In this document: positions 37,962-48,540 of the stretch, one piece after another | Position numbering within the stretch: position 1 is the first letter of the stretch | How the letters are laid out: the number at the start of each line of letters is the position of its first letter | NCBI RefSeq assembly: GCF_017468685.1 | Contig: NZ_JAFUHT010000011.1 | Span: forward strand, 1-64,000 | Origin: Methanobrevibacter sp. | Lineage (GTDB): Archaea; Methanobacteriota; Methanobacteria; Methanobacteriales; Methanobacteriaceae | DNA: 64,000 nucleotides | Direction: 5' to 3' | Translations under genes and position numbers: made by a program | The notes under the pieces: model-generated | What the model saw: the letters and a program-made list of their open reading frames with translations, nothing else | The model's database searches: none | What the model was told of the DNA's origin: nothing

Positions 37962-38627
37962 TTAAATATATGATTTTGATGTGATTTCACCATTCATCAG
38001 GTCTTTAATCGCTATTCTGAAGTCTTCCTTTTCGAATGCGCCGGGGATAATCAGCTGTTCCTGTGATGTGTCTAAAAAATAAAGAGGTATCGATTCGACT
38101 CCCATGACTATGGCATCCTCTTCGTCAATCTGAACTTCAAAGTCATATGAATCGCCTTCAAGCATGCTTCTTATTTCATTCTCATCCAACCCCAAATCAG
38201 ATGCAATTTCGACCAGCACATTAATGTCGGCTATGATTTTATTTTCAATGAAATTTGCCTCATATATTCTAAAGACAACTTCAATGCCAACTTCACCATG
38301 TCTGTTTTGAACATATTTCACTAATCTGTGGGCATTTCTTGAGGATGTTAGCTTGATGTCGTGGTAGTTCATTTGAATACCATCTTTTAGAGCGATTTTT
38401 TCTGTTTCATCAACTTTTTGACCAGCAATTTCTGGTGTCAAACCGTATTTAATCACATTTTGTGTAATTATTGAACCGGTTGCGGTGTCAAATAGTGTTG
38501 GGTAAAGCTCAAAGGGCTTCATCTCCCATTTAACATCAACATTTGTCTCATCAATAGCTTTTTTCAAACGGTTTAATCCTATATATGAGTTTGGACAGTT
38601 GAAATCGCTCCAAAAGGTTATTTTCAT
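37962..38627 (-). CDS. DsbA/FrnE-like thioredoxin-fold protein
   Basis: A 221-residue cytoplasmic protein of the DsbA family, FrnE / 2-hydroxychromene-2-carboxylate isomerase-like branch. The N-terminal beta strand and active-site segment read FWSDFNCPNSYIG, the helical insert fills residues 60-165 and the cis-proline loop is GVESIPLYFL. The active site is CPNS, so the second Cys of a CXXC pair is missing and ordinary disulfide exchange is unlikely. Its ATG overlaps the stop of a 37-codon gene (ATGA). Confidence 0.85.
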   Translation of the reverse strand: MKITFWSDFNCPNSYIGLNRLKKAIDETNVDVKWEMKPFELYPTLFDTATGSIITQNVIKYGLTPEIAGQKVDETEKIALKDGIQMNYHDIKLTSSRNAHRLVKYVQNRHGEVGIEVVFRIYEANFIENKIIADINVLVEIASDLGLDENEIRSMLEGDSYDFEVQIDEEDAIVMGVESIPLYFLDTSQEQLIIPGAFEKEDFRIAIKDLMNGEITSKSYI

Positions 38628-38737
38628 TTTTTATCCTCTTTTTTGGATTCGGCTCTTTTCTTTTTGGATAATTTATAGAGTTTGTTTATATTATCTATTG
38701 ATCTTATTATTGTGTTGTATTTTCTAAAAAATCCCAT
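38624..38737 (-). CDS. Small basic protein, 37 residues, coupled to the FrnE-like gene
   Basis: A short frame encodes a protein starting MGFFRKYNTIIRSIDNINKL and ending in a run of Lys, Glu and Asp. It is soluble, basic and probably helical. The stop codon overlaps the next gene's ATG in ATGA, which suggests translational coupling. There is no Shine-Dalgarno before its ATG, so it may be leaderless or not translated. No family recognised. Confidence 0.45.
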   Translation of the reverse strand: MGFFRKYNTIIRSIDNINKLYKLSKKKRAESKKEDKK

Positions 38738-39076
38738 AAGTTAATGTATTGATATCATTGTTAAAGTAGTTTAACATTATATCTGGTGTCTGGTTATCGG
38801 AGTTTTTTGTAATATAAATATTCATATTCTTTTAATTTCATATACAGCTACTTCTTTTAATCAAACTCTAATTCTCACTATCATTTATTTAATGCATATT
38901 GCATTTAAAATAATAAAAAGTATTTCATAAAATATCAAAATAATAAGGTCTTATTTTATTTAAATTGCACATAAAACAATTTCTATTTTTAAAATTTTGC
39001 CTATTCAATAACCTTTATTTATTATTTGAAACAAAAAGATACATATTGTAAATTAATTGATAAGTGTGTTGATAAA
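38738..39076. other. Intergenic region upstream of ileS
   Basis: Strongly AT-rich, with no reading frame I would support. Visible elements are a hairpin-like TTAATGCA/TGCATTTAA around 38890-38909 and the sequence ATTTAAATTGCACA (38958-38971), which recurs with one change at 39096-39109 in the ileS leader. Divergent promoters for ileS and the small basic gene must lie here, but none stands out. Confidence 0.4.
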
Positions 39077-39145
39077 ATGGAAAATATTAGTCAATATTTA
39101 AATCGCACACTTCATCAAAATGCATTAGTTACGAGGAGTTAAAAA
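39062..39145 (+). promoter_or_regulatory. Structured leader of ileS with a 21-codon upstream frame
   Basis: Inverted repeat AAGTGTG (39062-39068) / CACACTT (39106-39112) brackets 37 bases. Within it starts a small frame (39077-39142, MENISQYLNRTL...) whose TAA lies inside the ileS ribosome site GAGGAGTTAA. It lacks a clear Shine-Dalgarno and has only one Ile codon, so attenuation by isoleucine codons is not supported; coupling or a protein-binding site remain possible. Confidence 0.4.
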
Positions 39146-42100
39146 ATGCCAATAAAAGAGGCAGATAAATCATATGATCATGAAAAGATAGAAAAAAAGG
39201 TTCAAAAATTCTGGAAACAGGAAGAAACCTTTAAAAAGGTAAATGAACTTAGAGAAAAAGGCCCAAAATATTCATTTTTAGATGGACCACCATACTGTAG
39301 CGGTAAAATACATTTGGGAACAGCCTGGAATAAAATCATCAAGGATTCCTACTTGAGATACAAATCCATGAACGGATTCAGCTTAAGAAGACAGGCAGGA
39401 TGGGATATGCACGGTCTTCCAATTGAAAACAAGGTAGAGCACCTGATGGGAATTCAATCCAAACAGGAAATCGAAGAAATCGGAATAGACAAGTTTGTCG
39501 ACAAATGCCGTGAATTTGCAATTGAAAACAAGATTGCAATGGAAAATGAATTCGATCAGATAGGTGTCTGGATGGACTGGGATGACCCATACATGACACT
39601 TGATCCAAAGTATATGGAATCATCATGGTGGATGCTTAAAAGAGCAAACGAACAGGACCTGCTTGTAAACGACCAAAGAGTAATCAGCTGGTGTCCTCAC
39701 TGTGGAACAGCACTTGCAGCAGCTGAAATTGAATATGAAGAAAAAGTCGACCCATCCATTTATATCAAATTCCCGGTCAAAGGTGAAGAAAACACTTACT
39801 TCCTTGTATGGACAACCACTCCATGGACATTACCTGCAAACCTTGCAATCTGTGCAAACCCGGAATTCGATTATGTTTACGTTTCAAAAGACGGTGAAAC
39901 CTACATTCTAGCAGAAAACCTGATGGAAGATGTTTTAGGAAAACAAGTCAAAATCCACAGAACAAAAATCCCTGCAGAATCAGAAGATGAAGAAGACAAA
40001 ATCATCGAAGAAAAAGAAGTGATGTATGAAATCATCAAGACCGTAAAAGGTGAGGAACTAATCGGTCAGGCTTATGATTACATTTTAGCAGATGAAATTC
40101 CAAAACAGATGGAATTCGACTCACAAATCGAAAAGGTACACACAATCCTTCCGGGAGACCATGTTGAGCTTGGTGAAGGTACTGGTTTGGTACATACAGC
40201 ACCAGGACACGGTCCTGACGACTTTGAAGTGGGAAAAGCTAACGGACTTCCAATATTCTGCCCTGTAGGTGAAGACGGATGCTTTACTGAAGATGCAGGA
40301 AAATACACTGGCAAATTCACAAAAGAAGAAAATCAACAAATTATTGATGATTTGGAAGCTAAAAACTTGATGTACAGAGCAGAAACCATTGAACACAGAT
40401 ATGGTGTATGTTGGAGATGTAAAACCCCTATCATCTATCGTGCAACAAAACAGTGGTTTTTGAAAGTAACTGAAATCAAACAGAAAATGCTTGATGAAAT
40501 CGAAAAAGTCGAATGGGTACCTAAATGGGCTGGAGAAGGAAGATTCCATGACTGGGTGGACAATGCACGTGACTGGACAATCTCAAGACAAAGATACTGG
40601 GGTATACCAATACCAATTTGGGAATGTCCTGACTGTGGCGAGCTAAAGGTAATAGGCTCCTTAAATGAACTAAAAGAAGAATCCTTAAATGAAATCAATG
40701 TAACTGATGCAGAATTAATCCACAGACCATATGTAGATGAAGTGGAAGTTAAATGTGACTCTTGTGGAAAATCTATAAAAAGGATTCCCGACGTACTTGA
40801 CGTATGGATTGATTCCGGTGTAGCGGGATGGGCATCCCTATACTATCCTGAAGAAAAGGAAAAATTCGAAGACTGGTTCCCTTATGACTTCATCACAGAA
40901 GGTCATGACCAAACAAGAGGATGGTTCTACTCACAATTAGGTACAGGAGTAATTGCAATGGGTCAAAGTCCATACAAGAAAGTATTGATGCACGGATTCG
41001 TTCTAGACGAGCATGGAAACAAAATGTCAAAATCCCTAGGAAACGTTGTAGCTCCAGAAGAAGTTATTGAAAAATACGGAGCTGATGTACTCAGATTCTA
41101 CCTCTTATGGGCTTCAAAACCATGGGATGACCTTAAATTTGTATGGGAAGAACTTTTAAACATCAACAAGATGTTCAACATTCTATGGAATGTATATGTA
41201 TTTTCAACAACTTATATGTCACTTGACAACTTCAATCCAATAGGTTTAAGTGAAGATGATATTATTTTACGCTCTGAAGACAAATGGATTATTTCCAAAG
41301 CCAACAGCTTAATTAAAGAGGTTGCTGAAGACCTTGATAACTTATTCTTCCATAAGGCAACACGTAAAATCAACAATTTCATACTTGAAGACCTGAGCCG
41401 CTGGTATGTAAGGCTCATCCGTGGAAGAACATGGGTTGAAAGTGACGATCCGGATAAACTGGGTGCATACTACAGTCTATACACTGCGCTTGTCAAACTA
41501 ATCCAGGTGTTATGTCCGATAGCACCTCATGTATCAGAGGAAATCTATGAAAACCTTGTAAAAGGAGTGAACCCTGAAGCGCCTGAAAGTATTCATATGC
41601 TTGACTGGGAATATGATGAGGATGCAATCAACACAGAACTTGAAGCAAAAATGGATGTGGCACGTGAAGTGATTGAAGCATCAATAAGGGCAAGAGATAT
41701 GGCACAGTACAAGCTCAGATGGCCTGTATCAGACATCACAGTAGTGTCTGAAGATGAAAATGTTCTCAATGCAATTGAAGAGTTAACAGACATTATCAAA
41801 GACCAATCAAACACAAAAGAAGTATTGGGTGCAAGTGAATTTGAAAAACTCTCATACAATGCAAAACCTAATCTCAAAATACTTGGTCCAAAACTTAAAG
41901 GAGACATGGGTAAAGTCGTAAAAGGATTAAAGACAGCAGATGGTAATCAAATTAAAGCAGAACTTGAAGCAAACGGTACTGTAACAATTGAAGGAATTGA
42001 ATTGAACTCTGAAGAGGTATTGTTTGACTCAGAATTGCCTGATGACTTTGTATCATCAGAATTTGAAGGCGGTAATGTATTTGTAAATACTAACATTACT

Positions 42101-42382
42101 CTTGAAATCAGACAGGAGGCAATGGCACGTGAACTCATAAGAAGAATTCAGGACATGAGAAAAGACATGGACCTTGATGTGGAAGCAAACATCAATGTTG
42201 ATGTTGAAACTTCATCCGAATTCAAGGACTTAATCGTACCGCAATCAGAAATGATTTCTCATGAAGTAAGGGCAAACAGCCTAATCATAACTGATGCAGA
42301 AGAATGCAGTAAAGATTCTAAAGATTATACCAAAGAATGGGATATCGAAGGAGAAAAAGTAATAATCTCAATTAAAAATTAA
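39146..42382 (+). CDS. ileS: Isoleucyl-tRNA synthetase
   Basis: IleRS charges tRNA-Ile and edits misactivated valine. The 1078-residue class I synthetase has the HIGH-type motif [17 protein letters not shown], the CP1 editing domain ([32 protein letters not shown]), [20 protein letters not shown] zinc site, the KMSKS loop [15 protein letters not shown] and a long anticodon-binding C-terminal part. Length is usual for the archaeal/eukaryal type. GAGGAG lies a few bases before the ATG. First gene of an ileS-purL-moeA-protease unit. Confidence 0.97.
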   Translation: MPIKEADKSYDHEKIEKKVQKFWKQEETFKKVNELREKGPKYSFLDGPPYCSGKIHLGTAWNKIIKDSYLRYKSMNGFSLRRQAGWDMHGLPIENKVEHLMGIQSKQEIEEIGIDKFVDKCREFAIENKIAMENEFDQIGVWMDWDDPYMTLDPKYMESSWWMLKRANEQDLLVNDQRVISWCPHCGTALAAAEIEYEEKVDPSIYIKFPVKGEENTYFLVWTTTPWTLPANLAICANPEFDYVYVSKDGETYILAENLMEDVLGKQVKIHRTKIPAESEDEEDKIIEEKEVMYEIIKTVKGEELIGQAYDYILADEIPKQMEFDSQIEKVHTILPGDHVELGEGTGLVHTAPGHGPDDFEVGKANGLPIFCPVGEDGCFTEDAGKYTGKFTKEENQQIIDDLEAKNLMYRAETIEHRYGVCWRCKTPIIYRATKQWFLKVTEIKQKMLDEIEKVEWVPKWAGEGRFHDWVDNARDWTISRQRYWGIPIPIWECPDCGELKVIGSLNELKEESLNEINVTDAELIHRPYVDEVEVKCDSCGKSIKRIPDVLDVWIDSGVAGWASLYYPEEKEKFEDWFPYDFITEGHDQTRGWFYSQLGTGVIAMGQSPYKKVLMHGFVLDEHGNKMSKSLGNVVAPEEVIEKYGADVLRFYLLWASKPWDDLKFVWEELLNINKMFNILWNVYVFSTTYMSLDNFNPIGLSEDDIILRSEDKWIISKANSLIKEVAEDLDNLFFHKATRKINNFILEDLSRWYVRLIRGRTWVESDDPDKLGAYYSLYTALVKLIQVLCPIAPHVSEEIYENLVKGVNPEAPESIHMLDWEYDEDAINTELEAKMDVAREVIEASIRARDMAQYKLRWPVSDITVVSEDENVLNAIEELTDIIKDQSNTKEVLGASEFEKLSYNAKPNLKILGPKLKGDMGKVVKGLKTADGNQIKAELEANGTVTIEGIELNSEEVLFDSELPDDFVSSEFEGGNVFVNTNITLEIRQEAMARELIRRIQDMRKDMDLDVEANINVDVETSSEFKDLIVPQSEMISHEVRANSLIITDAEECSKDSKDYTKEWDIEGEKVIISIKN

Positions 42383-42392
42383 GGGTGTTAAA

Positions 42393-44534
42393 ATGACTTT
42401 AACAGATTCTGAAATGGAATATATTGAAGGAATCCTCGGTAGGAAAATGAACGAACTGGAAGAAGGAATGCTTGATGTAATGTTTTCAGAACATTGCTCA
42501 TACAAAAGCAGCAGAAGATTTCTAGGAGCTTTTCCTACTGAAGGGGAAAACATTATTTTAGGTCCGGGTGACGATGCGGGACTTGTAAGTGTAACTGATA
42601 AATATGCATTAGCAGTTGGAATGGAATCACACAACCACCCATCAGCTATCGAACCGTACGGTGGAGCAGGAACAGGTATTGGTGGAATTCTAAGGGATAT
42701 TATCTCAATGGGAGCAATGCCTATAGCACTTCTCGATTCACTCAGATTCGGACCACTTGAAAATGACCAAAAATCAAGATACCTCTTTGAGCATGTCGTA
42801 AAAGGAATCTCCGATTACGGTAACCGTGTAGGGGTTCCAACAGTGGCAGGTGAAATAGAGTTTGATGAATCATTCAGAACAAACCCTCTTGTAAATGTAA
42901 TGTGCGTAGGGCTTGTTGAAAAGGATAAAATCGTACGTGGACAGGCACCATATGTCGGTGATGTATTCCTACTTATGGGTGGAACAACAGGTCGTGACGG
43001 AATTCACGGTGTTACATTTGCATCAGAAGAGCTGACATCGGATTCAGAAACCGAAGACAGACCTGCTGTACAGGTGGCAGATCCGTTCACCAAAAAAAGA
43101 GTGCTTGAAGCATCTCTCGAAATACTTGAAAAAATCAATGTAAGCGGTGTAAAGGACCTCGGTGGAGGAGGTCTCACATGCTGTATTTCAGAACTTGTGG
43201 ATGAGTCAAACAATGCGGCATTCGTTGACTTGCGCTCAATCCCATTAAGGGAAACCGGAATGACTCCATATGAAATAATGCTTTCAGAGTCACAGGAAAG
43301 AATGGTATTTGTTCTTAATCCTGATGATGTCAAACTGGCTCAGGAAATCTGTGACAAGCATGAAATCGTATCTGCAGTCATAGGGGAAGTCCGTGAAGGA
43401 AACAACATGATTATTTCAGATGAAGGCGAGGAAATTGCCAACTTGCCAACTATCTTACTTGCAGATCCTCCTTCAATCGAAAGGCCGGTAAAAGAGATAC
43501 CTGAAGATACTGAAAAAATTGAGCTTAAGGAACCTGGTGTTTATGAATCCTTGCCAAAATTATTGTCCAGTCCGAATATTGCTTCAAAGGAATGGGTGTA
43601 CAAACAATATGACCATGAAGTTCAGGTCAGGACTGTTGTAAAACCTGGTGATGATGCAGCAGTGCTTAGAATCGATGAAAACACAGCTGTTGCACTCACA
43701 ACCGATTCAAACACAATTCACACTAAACTCTCTCCATTCGATGGAGCTGCAGGATGTGTTGCAGAAGCAATCCGTAATGTAATTTCAATGGGAGCAACCC
43801 CTTATGCGGTAGTTGACTGTCTTAACTTCGGAAACCCTGAAACCCCTGAAATCCTATGGCAATTCAAAACAGCAATTGAAGGAATGAGTCTTGTTGCGGA
43901 AAACTTTAATGCACCTGTAATAAGTGGTAATGTTAGTTTCTATAACGAAACAGAAGGAATTAAAATCAATCCTACACCTGCTGTTGGTGTCATCGGTGTT
44001 GAAGATATTGAAAACATAAGAACAATGGACTTCAAAAACGAAGGGGATAAAATCATTTTAATAGGTAAAACCTATGATGAACTTACAGGTTCTGAATACC
44101 ACAGAACAATCCATAACCTTGAAAAAGGAACTGCTCCAAGAATCAGAATAGATGAGGAAGTTGCCAACGGTCAAACAGTTCTTGATTTAATCTCCAACGA
44201 TAAGGATAAAAACATCACAGCAGTCCACGACGTATCAGCAGGAGGTCTTGCAGTTGCACTGTCCGAAATGGTTATCAAATCAGGTTTAGGATGTGACGTA
44301 AACTTGAAAGATGATAATCTGGATAAAATCCAATTGTTATATTCAGAAAGCCATGCAAGATATTTACTTACAGTAAAAGCTGATGCATTGGACGATGTTT
44401 TAGCACAAATTGATGTTCCATGTGAAGTTATCGGTGAAGTAAAAGGTACTTCATTGAATGTAAATGATCATGAATTTAGTTATGAAGATTTGAATGATGC
44501 ATACCATGGTGTTATTGAAAAATACATGGCTTAA
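42393..44534 (+). CDS. purL: Phosphoribosylformylglycinamidine synthase subunit II
   Basis: The ATP-dependent synthetase subunit that converts FGAR to FGAM with PurQ and PurS (not in this window). The 713-residue protein is the short PurL form: [15 protein letters not shown] (catalytic His), [46 protein letters not shown], then a second PurM-like half with [23 protein letters not shown] and [20 protein letters not shown] lies before the ATG, 10 bp after ileS. Confidence 0.96.
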   Translation: MTLTDSEMEYIEGILGRKMNELEEGMLDVMFSEHCSYKSSRRFLGAFPTEGENIILGPGDDAGLVSVTDKYALAVGMESHNHPSAIEPYGGAGTGIGGILRDIISMGAMPIALLDSLRFGPLENDQKSRYLFEHVVKGISDYGNRVGVPTVAGEIEFDESFRTNPLVNVMCVGLVEKDKIVRGQAPYVGDVFLLMGGTTGRDGIHGVTFASEELTSDSETEDRPAVQVADPFTKKRVLEASLEILEKINVSGVKDLGGGGLTCCISELVDESNNAAFVDLRSIPLRETGMTPYEIMLSESQERMVFVLNPDDVKLAQEICDKHEIVSAVIGEVREGNNMIISDEGEEIANLPTILLADPPSIERPVKEIPEDTEKIELKEPGVYESLPKLLSSPNIASKEWVYKQYDHEVQVRTVVKPGDDAAVLRIDENTAVALTTDSNTIHTKLSPFDGAAGCVAEAIRNVISMGATPYAVVDCLNFGNPETPEILWQFKTAIEGMSLVAENFNAPVISGNVSFYNETEGIKINPTPAVGVIGVEDIENIRTMDFKNEGDKIILIGKTYDELTGSEYHRTIHNLEKGTAPRIRIDEEVANGQTVLDLISNDKDKNITAVHDVSAGGLAVALSEMVIKSGLGCDVNLKDDNLDKIQLLYSESHARYLLTVKADALDDVLAQIDVPCEVIGEVKGTSLNVNDHEFSYEDLNDAYHGVIEKYMA

Positions 44535-44553
44535 AATGACTTGGGGGAGTTAA

Positions 44554-45771
44554 ATGTTTTTATCAAAACTAGATTCATTATCAAATGCTAGAAATCTAAT
44601 CAGCGACAATCAAAAAACCACAGATGTTGAAGAAATTTCCATTTGGGATGCTCACAAAAGGGTTTTGGCTGAGGATATTATGGCATTTCATGACTCACCG
44701 CCTTTTGATAAATCAGCGATGGATGGTTTTGCATTGATTGCAGAGGATACTTTTGGCGCATCGAATTCCGCACCTAAGGAATTAAAAATAATTGATGCTA
44801 TTGGTGCGGGAGACTTTTCATCCAAAAAGGTAGGTGAAAATGAGGCTATTGTAATTGCTACAGGAGCTCCTATTCCTGATGGGGCAAATGCAGTTTTGAT
44901 GAAAGAATACACAACAACTGATGGGGATGATTTGACAATTTATTCTCAGGTAACTCCTGGTGAAAACGTTTCTCCCAAATCTGAGGATATCAAGAAAGGC
45001 CAAAAAATTCTGGATAAAAATACATTCATCAGATATCAGGAATTGGGCTTGATAGCTTCAGCCGGATACGATAAGGTTAAAGTCTATAAAAAGCCTAGGG
45101 TTAAAATCATCATAACAGGAAATGAATTGGTAGAGCCTACCAAGGATGAAATCGATAAGGCTAAAATCATCAATTCAAATCAATTCACAATCAAGGCAAT
45201 GGTTGAGGATTCAGGTGCAATTTGCGATATTGGTCATGCTGGCGATAGCTTTGATGAGGTTAAACAAGCTGTTTTAGATGCTAGTGTGGATTATGATGTC
45301 ATAATGACAACTGGAGGCACTGCCATCAGTAAAGGTGATGTTGTGCTTGATGTTGTTGATGATATCGGTGAGATATTATTCCATGGTGTTGCAATAAGGC
45401 CGGGAAAGCCTGCCGGTGCAGGTATTGTCAATAATAAGATGATTTTCACTTTTTCAGGTCAGCCTGTTGCGGCAATGTCTCAGTTTGACATGTTTGCAAG
45501 GAAATATTTGTTTGAAATGCAGGGCAGGTCATTCACTTATCATGTTGTTAAAAGAATCTCCCAGCTTAAAATACCTTCACAGCTTGGAAGGACTGATTTC
45601 ATACGTGCGGTGTCTGATGACGAGCATGCAAAGCATGTCTTGAACAGGGGTTCTGGCATTATTCGCTCAATGGTTGAAGCGAACAGCTATATCATAATTG
45701 ACGAAAACGATGAAGGATATCAAAAGGATGATATAGTTGATGTAGTATTCTTTGATTCACTACTTTGGTAG
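44554..45771 (+). CDS. moeA: Molybdopterin molybdenumtransferase
   Basis: MoeA inserts molybdate (or tungstate) into adenylylated molybdopterin, needed for formylmethanofuran dehydrogenase and formate dehydrogenase. The 405-residue protein has FDKSAMDGFALIAEDT, AIVIATGAPIPDGANAVL, ITGNELVEPT, TTGGTAISKGDVV and HGVAIRPGKPAGAG, with a C-terminal domain IV. SD GGGGGAG before the ATG. MoaC of the same pathway begins at the right end of the window. Confidence 0.95.
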   Translation: MFLSKLDSLSNARNLISDNQKTTDVEEISIWDAHKRVLAEDIMAFHDSPPFDKSAMDGFALIAEDTFGASNSAPKELKIIDAIGAGDFSSKKVGENEAIVIATGAPIPDGANAVLMKEYTTTDGDDLTIYSQVTPGENVSPKSEDIKKGQKILDKNTFIRYQELGLIASAGYDKVKVYKKPRVKIIITGNELVEPTKDEIDKAKIINSNQFTIKAMVEDSGAICDIGHAGDSFDEVKQAVLDASVDYDVIMTTGGTAISKGDVVLDVVDDIGEILFHGVAIRPGKPAGAGIVNNKMIFTFSGQPVAAMSQFDMFARKYLFEMQGRSFTYHVVKRISQLKIPSQLGRTDFIRAVSDDEHAKHVLNRGSGIIRSMVEANSYIIIDENDEGYQKDDIVDVVFFDSLLW

Positions 45772-45787
45772 AGGAAGTGTCATTTTA

Positions 45788-46918
45788 ATGAATGGAATTT
45801 ATTATTATTTGATAGCTTTTGTTATCATCTGGGTATTGGTTGCAATATTTCATGAAAAGTTATCCGCTCATGGTGTGGAACTTGAATTTCCAGTTATAAT
45901 GTGGAAAACCCAGCGTCTGAGGGGACTGATATCCAGAATCAACAACCTTTCACCAAAATTCTGGCGTTGGTTTATGAATGTTGGAGTCATAGTGGCATTT
46001 GGAGCTATGATATTCATCACTTATACGATAATATCTACCTTGCCATCTGTTTTTGAAACTCCATCAGTTTCTATAGTCATTCCGGGCGTTGACGTTCCGG
46101 GCTCTCCAATATATGTCCCATTGGGTTATGGACTGATTTCACTTGCAACAGTACTGGTTGTCCATGAGTTCTCACATGGTGTTCAGTCAATCGGTGAAAA
46201 TATACCGATTAAGTCAATTGGGCTTTTGCTTTTTGCAATTATTCCGGGAGCATTCGTTGAACCTGATGAGGAAAAATTAAAAAAAGCTAAAAACTCATCA
46301 AAACTAAGGGTTTATGCAGCAGGATCAATAGCTAATGTTTCACTTGCTCTAATAGCTCTGATTTTGCTGTCACTCGTTTCTTTTGGAATTCCACATTATT
46401 TTGCAGAAGACGGCATTGAAATTGCAAGAGTCGTTTCGGATTCACCTTCCGATGGAATACTGAAGGATGGAATGGTTCTTGAAGAAATAAACAATCAAAA
46501 GATTAATGATTCTCAATCTTATGTAGATATTGTAAGTTCATTCTCTCCCGGAGATAAGGTGGAGGTTCAGACAAATCATGGAACATATGATGTTACTTTG
46601 GGCAAAAATCCAAATAACGAATCAGTTGGATTTTTCGGAATACAGGCAAACAAGCATTTCGAGCTTATAGACAATAGTTTAGGTCCGATTCCATGGGTAT
46701 TATTTGAGCTTGTTGAGCTGTTCCAATGGGTTGCAATGCTTAATCTGGGAATAGGACTGTTCAATCTGCTTCCAATCAAGCCTTTGGATGGAGGATACAT
46801 GCTTGAGATATTGCTCAGCTATAAATTATCCGAAGAGCATTACAGACCAATTGTAAATGCATTATCAGTAGTTTTAGCAATGGTTATAGTGTTCAGTCTG
46901 GTTGCAGGTTTTCTTTAG
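45788..46918 (+). CDS. Site-2 protease family (M50) membrane metalloprotease
   Basis: A 376-residue intramembrane zinc protease. HEFSH in VLVVHEFSHGVQSIGE gives two zinc His and the catalytic Glu; the third ligand lies in NLLPIKPLDGGYML. A PDZ domain (IARVVSDSPSDGILKDGMVLEEINNQKI) sits between the membrane halves. Four to six helices. It presumably cleaves membrane-bound regulators or signal-peptide remnants. The start at 45788 follows GGAAGTG; a longer frame begins inside moeA at 45752. Confidence 0.9.
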   Translation: MNGIYYYLIAFVIIWVLVAIFHEKLSAHGVELEFPVIMWKTQRLRGLISRINNLSPKFWRWFMNVGVIVAFGAMIFITYTIISTLPSVFETPSVSIVIPGVDVPGSPIYVPLGYGLISLATVLVVHEFSHGVQSIGENIPIKSIGLLLFAIIPGAFVEPDEEKLKKAKNSSKLRVYAAGSIANVSLALIALILLSLVSFGIPHYFAEDGIEIARVVSDSPSDGILKDGMVLEEINNQKINDSQSYVDIVSSFSPGDKVEVQTNHGTYDVTLGKNPNNESVGFFGIQANKHFELIDNSLGPIPWVLFELVELFQWVAMLNLGIGLFNLLPIKPLDGGYMLEILLSYKLSEEHYRPIVNALSVVLAMVIVFSLVAGFL

Positions 46919-46945
46919 TTTGAATCATTAAAAAAAGTAAAAAAA

Positions 46946-46969
46946 AGAAAGAATAATCAAATTCTTTCT
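46946..46969 (-). terminator. Bidirectional hairpin between the protease gene and fprA
   Basis: Perfect 8-bp stem AGAAAGAA / TTCTTTCT with an eight-base loop, directly after the fprA stop; on the minus strand it is followed by a T-rich run, so it best terminates fprA. Confidence 0.65.
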
Positions 46970-46971
46970 AA

Positions 46972-48198
46972 TTATAATTCTTTACAAGCTTGAGCTAATT
47001 TTTTACCTAACTCGTAGCTTGCATCATCTTCTTCAGCTGTAGGTACAAAGTAGATTTCTTGAGTGTCTACAATATCGAATCCACAGTTTCCTAATTCTTC
47101 AGCGAGTTTTGCAGGAGCTCCTCCTCTTCCACCCATAGAACCGAAGGTAACTGCTTTTCTTTCAATACCTGTTCTGTTGAAGAGTAAACCTTTTAAGTAG
47201 TACATGATGTCTCCGATACTTGGGTATGGTACATCGTTGATTGTTGGATCACCAATTGCTACTCCTTTACTGGTTAGGATACTTTTGACGATTTCGGACC
47301 TTTCATCTTCGTGCAAGAAGAAGATTTCAACATCATATCCTTCAGACATTGCACCTTCTGCAATTTCATGAGCCATTTGTTGGGTTGAGTAGTGCATGGT
47401 ATCGTAGATGATTGTGATTTTGTCTTCACATACACCGGTAGCCCAGTTTTGGTAAGCTCCGATAATTTGCATTGGGTCGGTCCAGATTTGACCGTGGGAT
47501 GGTGCAATCATTTTGATTTGTTCGAGTAAACCTAATTCAACAACTTCGTTTAATTTTTTGAGAACTAATTTTGAAAGTGGTGTGATTAGGTTTGCATAGA
47601 ATTTTTGTGCTGCATCCATTAAAACATATTCTGGGATTTCATCAGAGAATCTTTGGGTGAAACATAAGTGTTGACCGAATGCGTCGTTAGGGAATAAAAT
47701 ACCAGTTTCATCAGCAAGTAATGTGAACATGCTGTCAGGCCAGTGTAATAAGAATGCATCTAAAAATGCTAAAGTTCTTCCGCCAACATCTAAGCTGTCA
47801 CCAGTTCCTACAGTTATGAATTCTGCTCCTTCAAGTGCAGGGTAGTGTTTTAATAAACCTTTTACTGCGATTTCAGTACAGTAAATTGGTGCTTCAGGGA
47901 ATCTTTTGTGTAAGTCCACTAATACTCCGGAGTGGTCTTTTTCCACGTGGTTTTGGATGATGTAGTCCACTTTAACTTCTTTACCTTCTTGTGCGAATGC
48001 ATCATCGATACGTGCCATCATTTCTTTGGTTTTTCCAGGGTATGCATTATCGATTAATGCTACTTTGTCTTCACCAAATACAAGGTATGCATTGTATGTG
48101 GTTCCGTCTAATGTGTAACCGTGATAGGTTCTTAAATCCCAATCGAGTACACCAATCCAGTATACTCCATCAGCTATTTTTTGTGCATTAGCTTTCAT
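46972..48198 (-). CDS. fprA: Coenzyme F420H2 oxidase (flavodiiron protein)
   Basis: FprA reduces O2 to water with F420H2, protecting the anaerobe. The 408-residue protein has an N-terminal metallo-beta-lactamase domain with the diiron motif NHVEKDHSG (His84, Glu86, Asp88, His89), [21 protein letters not shown] and APSHGQIW, then a flavodoxin domain ([33 protein letters not shown]). GGAG precedes the ATG. A TATA element (ACTATATATAATAA on this strand) and an upstream palindrome at 48289-48301 mark a regulated promoter; the same palindrome occurs before the MsvR-like gene. Confidence 0.95.
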   Translation of the reverse strand: MKANAQKIADGVYWIGVLDWDLRTYHGYTLDGTTYNAYLVFGEDKVALIDNAYPGKTKEMMARIDDAFAQEGKEVKVDYIIQNHVEKDHSGVLVDLHKRFPEAPIYCTEIAVKGLLKHYPALEGAEFITVGTGDSLDVGGRTLAFLDAFLLHWPDSMFTLLADETGILFPNDAFGQHLCFTQRFSDEIPEYVLMDAAQKFYANLITPLSKLVLKKLNEVVELGLLEQIKMIAPSHGQIWTDPMQIIGAYQNWATGVCEDKITIIYDTMHYSTQQMAHEIAEGAMSEGYDVEIFFLHEDERSEIVKSILTSKGVAIGDPTINDVPYPSIGDIMYYLKGLLFNRTGIERKAVTFGSMGGRGGAPAKLAEELGNCGFDIVDTQEIYFVPTAEEDDASYELGKKLAQACKEL

Positions 48199-48288
48199 TT
48201 TTAAATCTCCATATTATAAATTGACAATCCATAAAACTATAGATTATGGTTATCTATGCTATTTTTATTATATATAGTTTTGTTTTAT

Positions 48289-48301
48289 ACGAACAGTTTG
48301 T
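48289..48301 (-). promoter_or_regulatory. Probable MsvR-type operator upstream of fprA
   Basis: ACGAACAGTTTGT, a palindrome with one mismatch (ACGAAC-A-GTTTGT), about 20 bp upstream of the fprA TATA box. It sits in a longer context (TGTTTTA before, ATT after) shared with 52101-52113. A second TATA-like element facing right (TTTTATATAAAATAA, about 48316-48330) means the site also lies beside a possible promoter of the ATPase gene. Confidence 0.6.
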
Positions 48302-48396
48302 ATTCTTTTAAGGTTTTTTATATAAAATAAATTTACAGGTGTAAAATTGATAAGTATCAGAATTATTTTATGTGTTTCATGGAAATTTTTAGATTC

Positions 48397-48518
48397 TTGA
48401 AAACATAAGAAACATAAGAAACATAAATTTTTTTTATGTTTTTTATGAAAATTTTTAAATACTTTTGAAAACATAAGAAACATAAGAAACATAAATTTTT
48501 TTTATGTTTTTTATGAAA
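48397..48518 (+). repeat. Direct repeat, two 54-bp identical units at 68-bp period
   Basis: The unit at 48397-48450 recurs exactly at 48465-48518. Each holds three ACATAAGAA-like steps and a perfect inverted repeat AAACATAAA / TTTATGTTT. A decayed partial unit precedes it (48367-48396). The units lie in the putative leader of the ATPase gene and may form successive hairpins, act as binding sites, or be the result of replication slippage. Confidence 0.85.
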
Positions 48519-48540
48519 TGTCTTGTTGGAGGTTATAGCT

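Noticed and set aside
39062-39145. T-box riboswitch or isoleucine attenuator before ileS
   Set aside because: No T-box core sequence, the host is archaeal, and the small frame has a single Ile codon.
48397-48518. CRISPR array
   Set aside because: Only two units, with the spacers almost absent and the repeats themselves holding internal simple repeats; no cas genes nearby.
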